64,000 nucleotides of DNA from Magicicada septendecula (GCA_034769895.1 CM068369.1:148404574-148468573); one strand, 5' to 3'. Counted from the stretch's first letter, positions 48,876 through 61,860 are shown. Made by a program: numbers and translations. The notes: generated by a model not told the origin, from the sequence alone.

Positions 48876-50921
48876 TATAACAGGACCAAATATCAATTAT
48901 TTGGAGTTATATGTTAACTGTATACTTTAATCATGTTGAAATAAATTTTAATAGTCAAAACTCCACTTGTATGTAGTAGCTATGAAAATAATGCATTGTA
49001 AAAAGACGCACACGCGGCGGCTACATAATCAGCTCGCTGTGGAAAGAAGTGCCACACCCCAAACAGTTAATTATTAATATTTCGAAAACCAGTAAATTAA
49101 GGCGAAATCTGTTATAGCCAAAATGTTTGCCGAAATATTAATAATAACGTGTGCGAATTTTACGCAATATAATTAATTAATAACAGAGTTAATTAATTTA
49201 ATGTGAATAACTTCTGTAATTATTAAGCTACATTAATGAGCTTTTAATATGTTATAAATATAAGAATTTCCAACAGATTGTATATTTTAGATTTAGCACA
49301 ACTTGGTTTGCAACAAAGATAATTGCAATTTAAAACTATCACAGGAAATCCGGACCGACAATTCAGTTCCGCTGTGTTAAGAATATTAGTAATAATATTA
49401 ATTCTCCGTCTGTGGGAAACTAACTTCGTTCTCACGGACTAAGGGAATTCAAATTTTGTGTAGTAGGGAGAGTGTGTCAGCCAATCAAATCATTTGAAGG
49501 AATCCCAACCAGCGCGGAGTTTTGGGGCTGAACGATCACTCTACTGCCAGTATTTGCGAAGTACGGACGTAATTCTTCGATCGTCTCGAAACCATAGTTG
49601 TAAAGATTCATCTGAAGACTCTACATGGTCAACACACATAATTACGAATATAGTAAATACAGATCAACTGTACTATTCGTAATTATAGCATCCAGTCGAG
49701 ATAGTCTTCATTACAACAAACAAGCTTATTGTGTACTACAAGCTGTGGTCATAAGCACGCAAGAGATCTACCAGACTACAAGTCCTACTTCAAGAATACG
49801 ACAGAGAGGCCGTCTGAACCATTAGTGAACCAGCTGACGAGCAGAGCTACCACTCGAACGAGACACACACACGCTGACGTGGGACGTGCAAATCGACGAG
49901 GGACATAAACCAGTTCTCGCAGAAAGCCGCAGACGTTAAAAAACTTCAACAAACAGCAGGAGAGGAGAGTGTTGCTGAATTCCGAACTCAAAGCCGAAAT
50001 CCAGGACGCTCAAAGCAGATCACTATCTCTCGCAGATCGGACCAGGACAACGAGGGACATTTGGAGCAACTCTACAATCCACTTCAAAAACAGGAAATCA
50101 AAATCAACGTATCTATTTTTCAAACATTAAATTTTCTTTCTTTTCCAATTAAAAGCATTGTAATTTCAATCATTCAGGTGCCACAAAAATCAAAGACTCT
50201 AGTAAATAAGAATAATTCATTGTGATAATCTGTACAGCCAGTAGAAGTAATTAGTAAGCTTTAGTTAAGAACCAATAGAGATAAAACAGAAGCGCTATAC
50301 AAATCTTAACAAACAATTTAATTATTAGCTCATACTGCAGTATAACAGAGTCAAATCACTAGAAAATAAAAGGACGTGAACTAGACTGTCACGCCTAATT
50401 TATTTTTGGAAAATATTCAATTAACTTTAGAGTTTTTATATTTTATATTTATTTTCATTTGAATCTAATAATTTAAAGAAATTTAATTAAATTAAAATAA
50501 ATAAATTAATTAAATTTTTACTTGTAATTAACTTGTCAAATAACGAGTTAGAACTTCTTAAAATTATCAACCATTTGAAAAATATTATTCAAGATCGATT
50601 CATTGTTTAGAGTGTAAGGATAATTGATCATATAACCATTTTATTCTTGTGTGTTATTGGAGTAATAAACACCGTTTTATTACCCCATATTGCATTTGTT
50701 TTTTGTTGTACTACTAAGCCTACCAACCTCACAAAACTCTTCACTTTTAAAGTAACTTATTTTGTGTGCTGTTGTCATAAATTTGAGATTACATACTTGC
50801 GAAATCAAATCCAAAATCCACACGCCCTAGTCGGAAGAAAACCGCAAGATCGGACAGCAGATAGGTACTCATACACTCACGCAACACAACAACAACAACA
50901 ACGCATATAAGTAGAGTTACA
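48876..50921 (+). repeat. Element C 3' LTR
   Basis: 2,046 bp, about 99 percent identical to 44159-46217, followed directly by (AT)n. Confidence 0.92.
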
Positions 50922-50940
50922 ATATATATATATATATATA
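50922..50940. repeat. (AT)n tract at right edge of element C
   Basis: About nine AT units, the right target flank of element C. Confidence 0.9.
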
Positions 50941-53348
50941 CGGATATACATAACTATTATATATATTATATTTCATAACCCTTGCTATAATATTGGTATA
51001 CTATACTTTAAAATATAAAATTACCGTACTACACTCATGAAGTGCTCGTAAATAGTATCAGCACAAGTTGAGTATCAACTTTTGATCTAGTTTGACAAAC
51101 TTAAAGCAGAATTGCTTTTCCTTTACATATGGTGATGCAAATAAATTAAAAACATGTTCTGGCTAATGTGTATGATTGAGCTAAATAGATTCTTGTAATG
51201 TAACAGGTGAACAGCTCTGTTAATAAAAGTTATGAACAAACTAACTTTATTCGTAAATTTTTCATTTTATTTTATTTTCTTCGAACTACTTATATGCAAA
51301 AAGTTTTCAAAATAACATTTCCAGACATTTTATGTAGTATCTTATGACAATTAGTTATTAAAAATACATTCATATTAAAACTATTTGGAGAATTTGTAAA
51401 AACTCTGTAGAAAAATGATGACATAAAATAACAGTTAAATGCTTATCAGTCTCGTAAACAGCAATTTTATCGTTCAGATGTATACTGTATACTGTTACTA
51501 GTCTGCATGTTGACGTTGTCAGTTTATGTTGTCGGTGTACTGATCGCTTTCCTCTGAACGAGACATTTTGGTCACTTCCATTTCCAAGGGTTATTCAGCA
51601 ACAAGTAGGCTACTTTTGTAGAACTTTGTTATGAATTTAAAAATAAAATATAATGTCACATTATGTTAGTTTATACTAGAGAACATAAACATATTTATTA
51701 TCAGATTTAGACGGTTTCTCTCTGTTGAATAGAATAACGTTTTAACGAACATGAGATCCATAATATAATTCGGAAGTATCATTCTCCATAATGTTTTATT
51801 GATAAGTTGTCACAAACACACGGTCCAAATTTTCGTACACTTGTTAAAAACGTTATTAGATTTTCATTTGTGGCTTTGATAATTTCAGAAACTACAATTT
51901 TCAAATTTGTTACAAGTTATTTGGTTTTGTCATAACCGTTTTCTCACCATTAATCCTCAAATTTAAAAACCGGTTACAAAAATGTTTGCTGGATTACGAA
52001 AACACTGAAATTTGTAAAATTGTCTGAAACAAAGACAGACACTGTATAAGCTCTGAGGAAACAGCTGTCAATGACAGTACAACATTTAACTGATGGAAAT
52101 ACAATAGACTGTACAAGACGCAAATATGTTTCAAACAATAGTTCAATCATTCCATATCCGTACTTCTGGCATTCAGTAAACAGAATAGGCTATTGTGGTT
52201 TCCACGATAAGCTGTGCACGCCTTAAGAAAACAACGAACGCTTCCATTTATTCAGTATGGCAACTATTATTTTAGTAACAAATAATAAAGCAGGAGATTT
52301 ACGGCAGTACTTGAAGCACTTTAATTAATATTTTGAGTTTGGTATAGGAGAGTGCTATGCGGCCGGTGTAGAGGTATAAATTACATTTTTGTTCGTATAT
52401 CTCAAAAAAAAAAAAAAAAAAAATTAGTAACACCCTGCGTCATAAGTGCACTACTATTTTCTGAAATAAAAAATTCAACTAAATTTCTTTAAAGGAAAGT
52501 ATGTGATTTTTATTTCACCATGCAATATGTTGGAATTTTTATTTTATAAAATTTTGTTAACAACTCCGTGTAGTGCGTGTGCAACGCTAATGTGTGTGCG
52601 TGCGCGTGCGCGCGCGCGCGCGTGTGTGTGTGAAGGAGTGGCGCGCACATACACATACAGATAAATATATAGAATGACAGACAGAGTGAGACAGTGTGAA
52701 GGAGGCATCCTAACAGCTTCCGTTACTCTTCGTAACCCGAAATCCAAATCCATTTGTTAGTTTTCCATTCGGCATTGAGGTGAATTCTGGCTGCTGGAGA
52801 CGGTGATGTGAAAAATCGTTCTTTCTACTGGTAATTGTTCAGTTTTCCGAACCTTGGCTTTCCGACGCCTTTTGCGATTGCAATTTACGTTATGTTATAT
52901 ATGGAACAAATTAACAGTGTATAAGTTGTTATAAATACTACACGATTTGTTTGTATATCATATACACAAAAGGGACAAAAATATGTAAAAAACGTTACTT
53001 AAAAATAATGACTAAAGATTTTACATGTTATTATTCCCGAACGAATTGTTTCTTATGTACTGATGTATTTTGTGATGAAGCATAAAATGTAATTTTTTAT
53101 AAACCGATCAAATTCGGTACTTTTTTAGTGCCTTGAACTCTCATATTTTCACAAACAATTACTACTGAAGTACAGTAACTCCCTATCACTTATTAGTATG
53201 TAAATAAATGTGTGAGTGTGTGTGAGCTCGTACGTGATAGGACTCTATGGTAATGTTTCTAATTTAATTGTACGTATAGCTTATATCAAGAACGCCAGTA
53301 AAGCTCAGTTTAGCTTGCGCCAATTACGTACAGTATTAATTCATGTTA
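50941..53348. other. Intergenic with simple repeats
   Basis: No gene recognised. Contains an A run at 52404-52423 and an alternating purine-pyrimidine stretch at 52591-52632. An A run followed by unrelated sequence can mark a retroposed 3' end, but no body sequence was recognised upstream. Confidence 0.5.
52591..52632. repeat. (TG)n(CG)n(TG)n mixed microsatellite
   Basis: 42 bases of alternating GT and GC with a central run of CG units. Alternating CG/TG of this length can adopt Z-DNA (general knowledge); no functional claim is made. Confidence 0.9.
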
Positions 53349-54160
53349 CGGAGGTATTTATATTAGACTGCAAACTGACGTATCAGATATTGTTTTTGAC
53401 ATGTTAAATTTTGCCATTTCGAGTGTAGCATCTAACGTATTAACGTTAACTTTAATATTAACGAGTAACGTATTTTTCTATAAAAAGTTAATTAAATTTC
53501 AACAGCACGTATATTTGCATATTTACCCAGGGCAGTATTTTGTAAGTAATTAGAGTAAGGATAGTATGACGAATAGTTATAAATACGTTGTGCGTGAAAG
53601 AACAGGAATATACACGAGGTGGCCTGTCTGCGTACACCTGTCTGAAGGAATTGTTTATAAGTGTAAATCATCGTTTGTGTGTCTGTGTGTGTGTGAACCA
53701 GCACGGACCTGGATTTTACCACGAGAGGGGAGACGTGTGAATTGTTGGTTTTTATTAATAAATCAGGTATCAAAAAGATTAAAATAATTAATTATATATG
53801 TTTTTTATCTGTACCAAAGACATATCACGATTCTAAAAACACCATTAGATTAAGAACATTTAAACCCGTATGGTGATGCAAAATTATTGCAGAAAAGTTC
53901 AATAATAAATACGTCATATTAATTAATTTTAATTACTACCATAATTAACTAGTAATTAACGAGTGTGTTATATATAAATAACGAGTGAAAAATTACGAAG
54001 ACAATGCAACTACTTACCTAAAGATGAAGTTTACGTAACCTCGAAAACGTACTAAAAAGTGATCAGTAAAAAAGAAGATCCTACACTCGAAATGGCAAAA
54101 TTTAACATGTCAAAAACAATAACTGATACGTCAGTTTGCAGTCTAATATAAATACTTCCG
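53349..54160. repeat. Inverted-repeat unit, 80-bp arms
   Basis: 53349-53428 and 54081-54160 are reverse complements at about 95 percent identity (shared word ACACTCGAAATGGCAAAATT), with a spacer of about 650 bp. The spacer has no recognised gene. It could be a non-autonomous DNA transposon or a foldback element; the termini and target duplication were not settled. Confidence 0.7.
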
Positions 54161-54382
54161 CCAATTTTGGACTCAAGATATTTTTACACGTAGACACCTT
54201 GTCCGTCTGCAGACCAAATTGAAATCATCATCATCATCATCATCACAATCATCTGCAATACACCACGATCTATGGACAAATAAAAATTATATTTTTGTGA
54301 TTAATCAAAGCACTCATAAGGAACAGAATATGAGATAATGCTTAATGAAGTAATATAAATACATGAATATAAATATTGTAAT
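54161..54382. other. Short spacer with (CAT)n
   Basis: Contains a CAT/ATC trinucleotide run at about 54226-54245. Otherwise nothing recognised. Confidence 0.6.
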
Positions 54383-54936
54383 CTAACATATATCTAGGAA
54401 TAACATATGACTTTAACATGAAGTGGGATGTACATGTGGCTAACATTGTAAAAAAAACCAAATACTTAGTCTACGTTTTTTACAGACTTAAACAAATTTT
54501 ATCAAAAAAGCAACTACTACAAATATACTATGGACTATTCCATAGTGTGGCAGGGTATGCTATCATAGGCTGGGGGGGTCTATATAAATCATCTTTAGAC
54601 GCATTGGATCGGCTGCAAAAGTGTATTCTTAAAATTATTGGAGTCAATGAACAAGATTCGAATAAACCATTAAAGATTAAACAGGTGTTTGTAGTGAATT
54701 CTATAGTTTATCAATACAATGATCTAAAAAGTGAGTTTTTACAAAATCGAATGAACACACGGTATAAAAGTATTATATTGCCGCGACACCTATTAAGTAT
54801 TGGGCAAAGAAGCTATGTGTATTATGCCATAAAATATTATAATGAATTATCTAATGAACTGAAAAGTCTAAGTGTAAATATAAAAGTGCTTAAAAAAAAA
54901 ATCAAAGAAAAAATTAGGAACATTGTTATTGAATAA
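54383..54936 (+). pseudogene. LINE reverse transcriptase, C-terminal part
   Basis: The frame is open from about 54383 to the stop at 54936. It starts with YLGITYDFNMKWDVHV, the conserved block after the RT palm in CR1/jockey-type LINEs, then the block LLQIYYGLFHSVAGYAIIGW and the RLQKCILKIIG helix typical of the end of these proteins. Only the last 180 or so codons remain; the catalytic FADD box and endonuclease are absent, as in a normal 5'-truncated LINE copy. The terminal Lys-rich helix looks natural, so the stop at 54936 is probably the true end of the ORF. The exact clade is uncertain (CR1, L2, Crack or jockey). Confidence 0.75.
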
Positions 54937-55210
54937 TCAAAAAAACAGTCTATTATGATATGGACTTTTTTCTCTTTTTTTCATTTATTTATTGATTGTA
55001 TTGTAGTACAAACTAAAATTTTGTTAAAATTGAAAAATAATTTATTTTTTAATATATTACTATGATTGGTGAGGTAAAACTCACAATTAGTATTAAGTAT
55101 ATAAATATTAATTCTAAGGACCAACCAATGTACGGGCATTTATGCCCCCTATAGGTCCTTTATTGTATAATTTTTATTATATGTAAAGGAAAATTGGTAA
55201 TAAATATTAT
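54937..55210 (+). other. LINE 3' UTR with terminal hairpin
   Basis: Follows the RT stop. 55116-55122 (AAGGACC) pairs with 55154-55160 (GGTCCTT), and inside it 55134-55139 (GGGCAT) pairs with 55142-55147 (ATGCCC). Hairpins near the 3' end are known recognition signals for RT in L2/CR1-type LINEs. The exact 3' end is not certain; about 55170-55210 by the change in sequence character. Confidence 0.55.
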
Positions 55211-57716
55211 ACATAACATTACATAAGAAAGTCAGAGTAAATTACATTAAAAAGAGAATTCTTCCTCGTCAAATAAGAAACCAATTATGTAAAAAATAGT
55301 ATATAATAGATAACATGTTAAAATACAGTAGTTCTACACACAATTAATTTGGTATAGTTTATCAACGTTGTAACATGTAGAAAATGTTAATCTAACTCAA
55401 AAACTGTTAGGTTGGGTTAAATATCCAAAATTATAACAGTGTTAAGTAAGTATGTAACTGACTAATAAGAATGAGTCATTTAAATATTGAAATAAATATT
55501 TAAAATGACATTAAGCAGTACATTAGGTTTTAATGTCCAATAAATTATAAAATAGAGTCTAGTAAAACTAGACAACAAATGCCCATAGTTAAGTAATATT
55601 GTTTTATGTGTTGTATACTATGTAATAAAACTGTTTGAACATTAAGTAAAATTAAATAAATTGTATATAAGTTGAGGAATAAGAAAATATATTGTAAATT
55701 AGATAGAATGGTACTTTAGGCTTATGGTGTATCTAGGCTTCTAACATGCCAAAGTAAACCAAATAGAAAAACAAATAATACATAGGCTGTAGGCTATATG
55801 AAACCATAAAAGTACTGGAAAATGTAGTTTTAAAACATAATATGCAGTTTTTAATTACAAAAGTACAGTATAATACCGAACAACACGAAAAGCTTAATAT
55901 TTCGCCTAAGAATGTCACCGACATTTCATTTTAACCTAAATTTCATGGGCAATTCAGATCTGTACTTAGTTTTACGATTAAGAAGCAAGATATATGTTGT
56001 CTTGGAGTCTTGAGAAAAAATGTACACTTTGAGATGTTCTTTGTGCGTACAGTTTAACGCAGATTTAATTTACAACAATCACATTCGTAATTGAAAAAGG
56101 AGATGACACGTTCTTTACCTAAAGAAATAAAATTTAATTGTTGAAAAACCTTCGTCCAGTATAAACGCATTCGATGTTGCGCTGATATAAAATTATAAAA
56201 TAAGAAAAAATTAACTCAAAACTATATGAAATTAAACGAATTGACGAAGATAAATTGTATATTAACCAAAATAATTATACGAAGATTTAATTTTATACCA
56301 AAATTACCAAATTCACTTTAGAAAAGGGTCCGAAGAATTCCGACATCTGAGTCCAAGTATTGGTGAGACCTAACAATATTATTTTGTTGAAACAACATTA
56401 ATGTAATCTCACACGAAATTGTTAACCACTGATTATAATTGTATTTTTTCAATAACCTCAACACTTGAAAACACTGAATGACACATCACTTAGTGAAAAA
56501 ATAAGAACAGTGACGGATAGTGTTAAACTTCATAAAGTGAACATTAAATATTATTTCGAAACACATTATTTGCACAATATATACGAGACTAATTAGACTA
56601 AATATTGAAAATAATTAAAACTTTAAACGAACCCAGTTGTAATTGTGATTATTTGTAAACGCAGAGACCGCCAGAATAAACATTTCAATATATTTTTAAA
56701 CAAAGGAAGAGGTTTGTTTTCGTAATTAATGTTTGTAAATTGTTTTATGATAATTATTAAGAATTATTATTTGTTATTTATTGATGGTTCTGGAAATAAT
56801 TCATGCCTAGTTATATGAAAGAACCCTATACCCTGAGAAACTTAATTGTAAATTTTATTTGTAAAAGACTGAAGAAAAGATTATTATTTTTAATAATCTT
56901 TTTGAGCCAAGCAACAAAGTCTCGTTTGTTTTATTTTAATTTAGAAAAACATAGTAGTATTATATTATAATATTCAAAGTAAAAGATATAATTGTGAGTT
57001 GGTATTAAAAATAATAATTTTATCGAGTTTAATTTTACAAATTGAGTGTGTCATTAGAAATCATAAATATTCTGAATGTAGGCCTAAATTTTATTTTTTA
57101 TTGAAATATCAATAGCAACAATTCAATTTTATTTTAGTAAAGTTAATATTATTTTTATAAATGTGTTGATTTTTTAATAATGGTTCAAATTCAGACGCTC
57201 ATGCAATATAAAAGAATTTTATAATTTGTTCATCATAAACGGTACCTCTAATATACGGTATGACTATACTAATTTTCACCTCCTTATTGTTGTTAATATT
57301 TTATATTTTATATTTATCTTTATTTTGATTTATCGTCTTACAAACAAAGTACTTACCGTACCCACTTTTTGGAAACTCCTTCACGATACCGTTAATTTAA
57401 TTCCTTAAATATTTAAAACCAGAATAAATAATTTTTTGCGCAAGCATGCAATTCCTAATAACCAAATATTTCACAAAATCTGGGTGACTGGAATGTTTGT
57501 TAATTTATACCCCACTATGAGTAGGCTTACGGTATACGATAGCACTGACTTATTTCCGCAACTAACCAAAACGTCAAGGAACGGAAGAGAGTTAAACGTA
57601 TTATATTTCACTAAACTCTTATATATCTTCCTTCTAATTTTAAAGGTGAGGTTTTCATTCATGAAACATAATTATCCAAAACTAGAATGCCTCCAAAGAA
57701 CACACAACGATTAAAG
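55211..57716. other. Intergenic, very AT-rich
   Basis: No supported gene; scattered short reading frames only. No repeat partner noticed. Confidence 0.5.
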
Positions 57717-57865
57717 TTGTATTAATATCAACGATCACTATTCTTGTACTACATTTAGCGTGATCAACACTCACAATGGCAGGATTATTAGCAGTCATGT
57801 GAACTTGGAATTGGAGGAATCACTTCAAACATAAAAACGTCGTGTCTTTTCCACTCTCTCTATCT

Positions 57866-57925
<60 letters not shown>

Positions 57926-58095
57926 ACAAACAATTATCGAAAGGAGAGGCACGGCGCTAGCTTGAACGCTTCAGTATTCAGTGTTTAATAAAACTTTGAA
58001 TTCAGCTTGTATTAATATCAACGGTCACTATTGTACTGCAACTACTTCATCATGAAGACTCGGATGTGGCAGTATGATTAGCAAGCACCCATGAG
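57717..58095 (+). repeat. Short direct duplication flanking a (TCTA)n tract
   Basis: 57717-57800 and about 58010-58095 share GTATTAATATCAACG, GTCACTATT and a GGCAG/GATTAGCA pattern at moderate identity. Between them lies (TCTA)n at 57867-57925. They may be two arms of one decayed repeat. Confidence 0.55.
57867..57925. repeat. (TCTA)n microsatellite
   Basis: About 14 uninterrupted tetranucleotide units. Confidence 0.95.
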
Positions 58096-58421
58096 CATAC
58101 CTCGAAATTTGCGTAATCACTACCCTACGCCTCCACGAGCTCGCACGCACACGCTCACTCTCCGGAAGAACATTAGGCTACCATTATAGATACACAGTGT
58201 TACATTTGTTCGTTTCATAATTGTTTTAATGACGTGTCTTTCCATTGTAGATTTTAGATTTTAATAATAAATAAGATTTTACCATTATTATTACTACATT
58301 GGCGGGTTATTTAAAAAAAAATTAAAGTTTTAAGAATGTTTTATATGTTTATTTGTTTTAATTAATAAGGTATGTGTCAAATTAAAAAAATTAAAAATTA
58401 TATATACTTAGCCTAACAAAG

Positions 58422-58422
<1 letters not shown>

Positions 58423-58468
<46 letters not shown>
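58423..58468. repeat. (TA)n microsatellite
   Basis: About 23 TA units, with no LTR element abutting. Confidence 0.95.
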
Positions 58469-58469
<1 letters not shown>

Positions 58470-61129
58470 TTAACAAAATTCAAATACAAACAATGATTAA
58501 ATATTTCATTTTTCTTATAATTTTTATTTAAAGACATCACTTTGCTCATTAATATTATTTGTAATGTAGATATTTTTATTCCCATGAGATTGGCAACCTG
58601 CGTGGCGTGTGCGTGGTTTGGTGTAAAGGATATGGACATGATAGGCTTCCATTACGTTCTAGGCACCGGTAACTACGCAATTATTCTCGATGCATGGCCC
58701 CAAAAGTGGTAGATTCTTCTCGAACCTCGGAAAGGTTATAAATGAAAGCGGCCAGTGGCGGCCATGTCAATCTGTAATTGCAATTTAATGTGTGTAATCG
58801 GAGTAATTATTGTGACTCGCGGTTTATTAGTAATTATTAAATTTTACTTAGTGCGATACGTTAAATAAGTGACAATTATTGTGGTTATATTATACACAAA
58901 GTTTATGTATATTATACATAAAATTAGACAAGCACGAATTTTAAGAATTGTTGTATTTAAGTGTTTATTACTGTGTTGTTTGTTTTAACTATAATTATAT
59001 TTCTAATTAACTGTTTAATCTGGTGGCAATTATTCTCTTTCCACTGTTCAACACGACGATCCGTGCGACCGTTGTAACAATATACTTGTACGCACTTGTA
59101 TGACGTTGGCCAATAATGAAGAATGTTTTGAAAACGCATCACCGTTTTTATTCATTGAAAATAAAGGTTCATGAAAATATATGAAATAGCATTTAATTGT
59201 TCCTCAAAAAACGACTACTTTCTGAATACTACATACAGAAGATGGCGTGTGGGGATTTTGGATATATTCGTAAAATCGTCGGTGTTTGTTCCCATTACAC
59301 GATTTAAATTGTGCCACAGAAACTGCATCAACTTGTTACGAATGTTGTTTTTGAGCCCTCCAATGTTCTGTGGGGACGGATCATTAAACATCTTACACTT
59401 TAAACAGACAAAAATTGTTTGCTGTCAAGCCAGGTGATCTCGTAGAATATGTGTTTGCCTGGTCGTGTGATTAGTTGGCCCATACTGTTAAACTTAGGTG
59501 TTTGGATTGATTTTATTTTTCTCTTCTATTTTGTGATCAAAAACTTATTAATCATTCAGAACTATAGCTCTGGTGTACCTGTATCAGGATTCCCATTATT
59601 GTTTCCCAAGAAGTGTGGACTGACTATTACAAAGAACGCTATTAAACACCATAGTTTGACAAACTAGATTCACAAAGCGCCGAGATGTGTTCAACATGGT
59701 AACAGAATATATTACGCATCTAGGGTACGAGGTGTTCGTACGTTTCTTAAAATCTGAGGGTTACTGCCTACCGAGACGTCTGTATTTCACCGTTTTAAAT
59801 TACGTGACATATCAGGTTCAAACCATGTCATGTTCACTAAAAGCTCGATTATACGTTGGATGCCATACAGCTAAAAGTTCTCGTTCCTTCTGTTGCTGAA
59901 ACCAATGAGTGACATTTCATCTTTCCACTACATTAGACGAAAGTTCTATATATTACTTCAGTGGTAAATTGTCTCTGACAGCAGTAGAATTTATTATATC
60001 CTCATCTGCTGACGACACATACTGACTACAATATATGTACAATATCACAACATGATTAATTAACATATTATTATATCAGTGTTCTAGAACATCAATATTT
60101 TATACACAGTATTAAAAATTTTAAATTGTCCCTAGATGAAATCCGGTCGCATTGGATTCATAATAGAAAAAAGGCTTACTTAAATTTGTAAGGTACATAG
60201 AAAATAGAATTATTTGTCAAATTCTGTCTGTCTGTCAAGTACTTGTGCTAAATTTAAGTTCGGGTGTACTTGTGCTTTGTTAATGTAACGGAGTTATTTT
60301 GGAAAACTAATTCTTTCTTAGAAGGAAAGTTTGGTATTTGTAATTCGAGAATTCTTTTCTGTCGTGGTGTAAATGAATACAAAACCAGGAATTAACTTGG
60401 TCTGAAAATACGTATTTCTATTTCTTACCATATAGGTCTATTTCCACGTACTGCGCGGTCCCAAGTATATTTTGTCAATATGTATAAACGCACTTCGGCA
60501 TTTTACTCTTTTGTTTATTCAAAAGCTAAAATAGGAATGAAATATATATGTTTATTTCTTATACATGAAAACATAATGACAATAATTTCGAGAACAGCCA
60601 TGGTCACCTGTCCCCTGTACCCCCTTTGTATTTTGTACTAGTACACACACACAGGTTTCTTTTGGTAGACGCTGTTCAAATGATCAAGGAAGCGGCGAAG
60701 CAACTCCTAACCGTGTCTCCAAACAACGAAATTGTCGTCCGCCAAGTAAAAGATAACTTACAACAAACATTTTAATATTTTGGGAATTTTACATCCTGAT
60801 TGAAGTCTGGGTATCTAATGGTAAGATAATACCTTCCTAAAAATTTTTCAGTATCTTCGGAAAAAAAAACGCAAAGAGTATTTTTTGGAATACTACATAT
60901 TGACTAGCATGGAATTCAGAAGTATTGTACATGAAATAATTCGAAAAAACTAATCACTTTTCCAATAAAACCACGTCTTCTTTCTCTTTTTTAACACAAT
61001 GACTTCGTAGTTCGTACATTACTAATTGTCATTGTTCATTTCAATTTTCGTTGCTAAAAGGGATCTCCAGTCTTTGTTTTCGCCGGTCTTGTCCAGTTCT
61101 TCTATTAATGCTCACGTCTCCGCGTTGTT
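58469..61129. other. Intergenic, no gene recognised
   Basis: Short reading frames at 59171-59437, 59449-59667 and 59687-59899 lie in series but share no recognisable domain. A TATAAA at 58738 with GTCAATC about 30 bases on could be a core promoter, but no transcript is evident. Confidence 0.4.
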
Positions 61130-61860
61130 CGCGAGTATCAACTGTACCTCTTCAGCACCGAGTGAACTGCGCGCTTGTGCGCGTGCAATTTATATATGTA
61201 CGAAACAGTTTGTCCGGACGCCATTGAAACAACTTTGCGAGTTTGTACAATTCGCTCTTCGCGTTGTGCCTCCGTTTGACTTACGTTGTCCGCGTCCATA
61301 CCGAGCTCACCATTTGAACGTTATATTTCCTGTGAGTCGAAAGAGACGTTTTTCTTAGACTGATCGTGTTCTGGAGCAGAAATTGCAAATTCACTGCATC
61401 TTTATTCCGCAGCGGTGGCGCAACCTGTGCTAGTCGCGCGTGCCAGACTCGCACAACTTGACCGTCACCGTACGCGTCTGTAAATAGAAATTTTTCATCA
61501 ACGTAATTCATGGTGACGGCATCCCTTGCTCGGACCGGTTCTCCGAAAGATACTATGCAGTGATTTTGCGCGTCGACGACGGGCTCGTCGTTGTTGATTT
61601 TTGCGTATCTCAAGAACGTGTGGTATTGCTTTTTCACAGCGTCTTGAATCTCGGTAGGCGCGCAGACATTAGTGAGACGGCATTGTTCGGTTCCGAAAGA
61701 TCGTCCAGGTTCTGTATCTTTTTGTATTCTGCGTCAGAGTGTCCGTCATCGGTCAGACCAATACCGATGTTCTCCCGCAAACTACATTGAATCTTCCTAC
61801 GCTCCTTTACGTTGCTCCGGTATCTATCGGTCACTTTCTCCACAATTGTAGCACTTATGT
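61130..61860 (-). pseudogene. Fragment of a virus-like structural protein with DAV repeats
   Basis: Minus-strand sequence with three spaced motifs of the type (R/H)I or IQ, a P, then NAV or DAV: IQNLDDLSEPNNAV, IVSFGEPVRARDAVTMNYVD and APPLRNKDAVNLQFL. This repeat style is typical of fibre- or tail-like structural proteins of phages, and from memory similar repeats occur in Polinton or adintovirus-like elements of arthropods. The fragment is less AT-rich than its surroundings, supporting a separate origin. It is broken. No capsid, ATPase, integrase or polymerase gene was found near it, so the assignment to a family is tentative. Confidence 0.4.

Larger units (their letters stand above)
44159..50921 (+). 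mobile_element. Element C: gag-only Ty3/gypsy element with 2.05 kb LTRs
   Basis: A 6.76 kb element: 5' LTR 44159-46217 (2,059 bp), internal region 46218-48875 (2,658 bp), 3' LTR 48876-50921 (2,046 bp). The LTRs begin TATAACAGG and end GAGTTACA and are about 99 percent identical, so the insertion is young. The internal region has a primer-binding box, a Gag region with a few breaks, a short acidic C-terminal frame and a purine tract (GCAGGGGAG) before the 3' LTR. No protease, RT, RNase H or integrase is seen. (AT)n flanks both sides. Confidence 0.9.

Noticed and set aside
52404-52423. A run as the tail of a processed retrocopy or SINE
   Set aside because: No body with tRNA-like boxes or gene similarity upstream and no visible target duplication.
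58738-58770. Possible TATA and initiator pair
   Set aside because: No downstream reading frame or element structure supports a promoter here.
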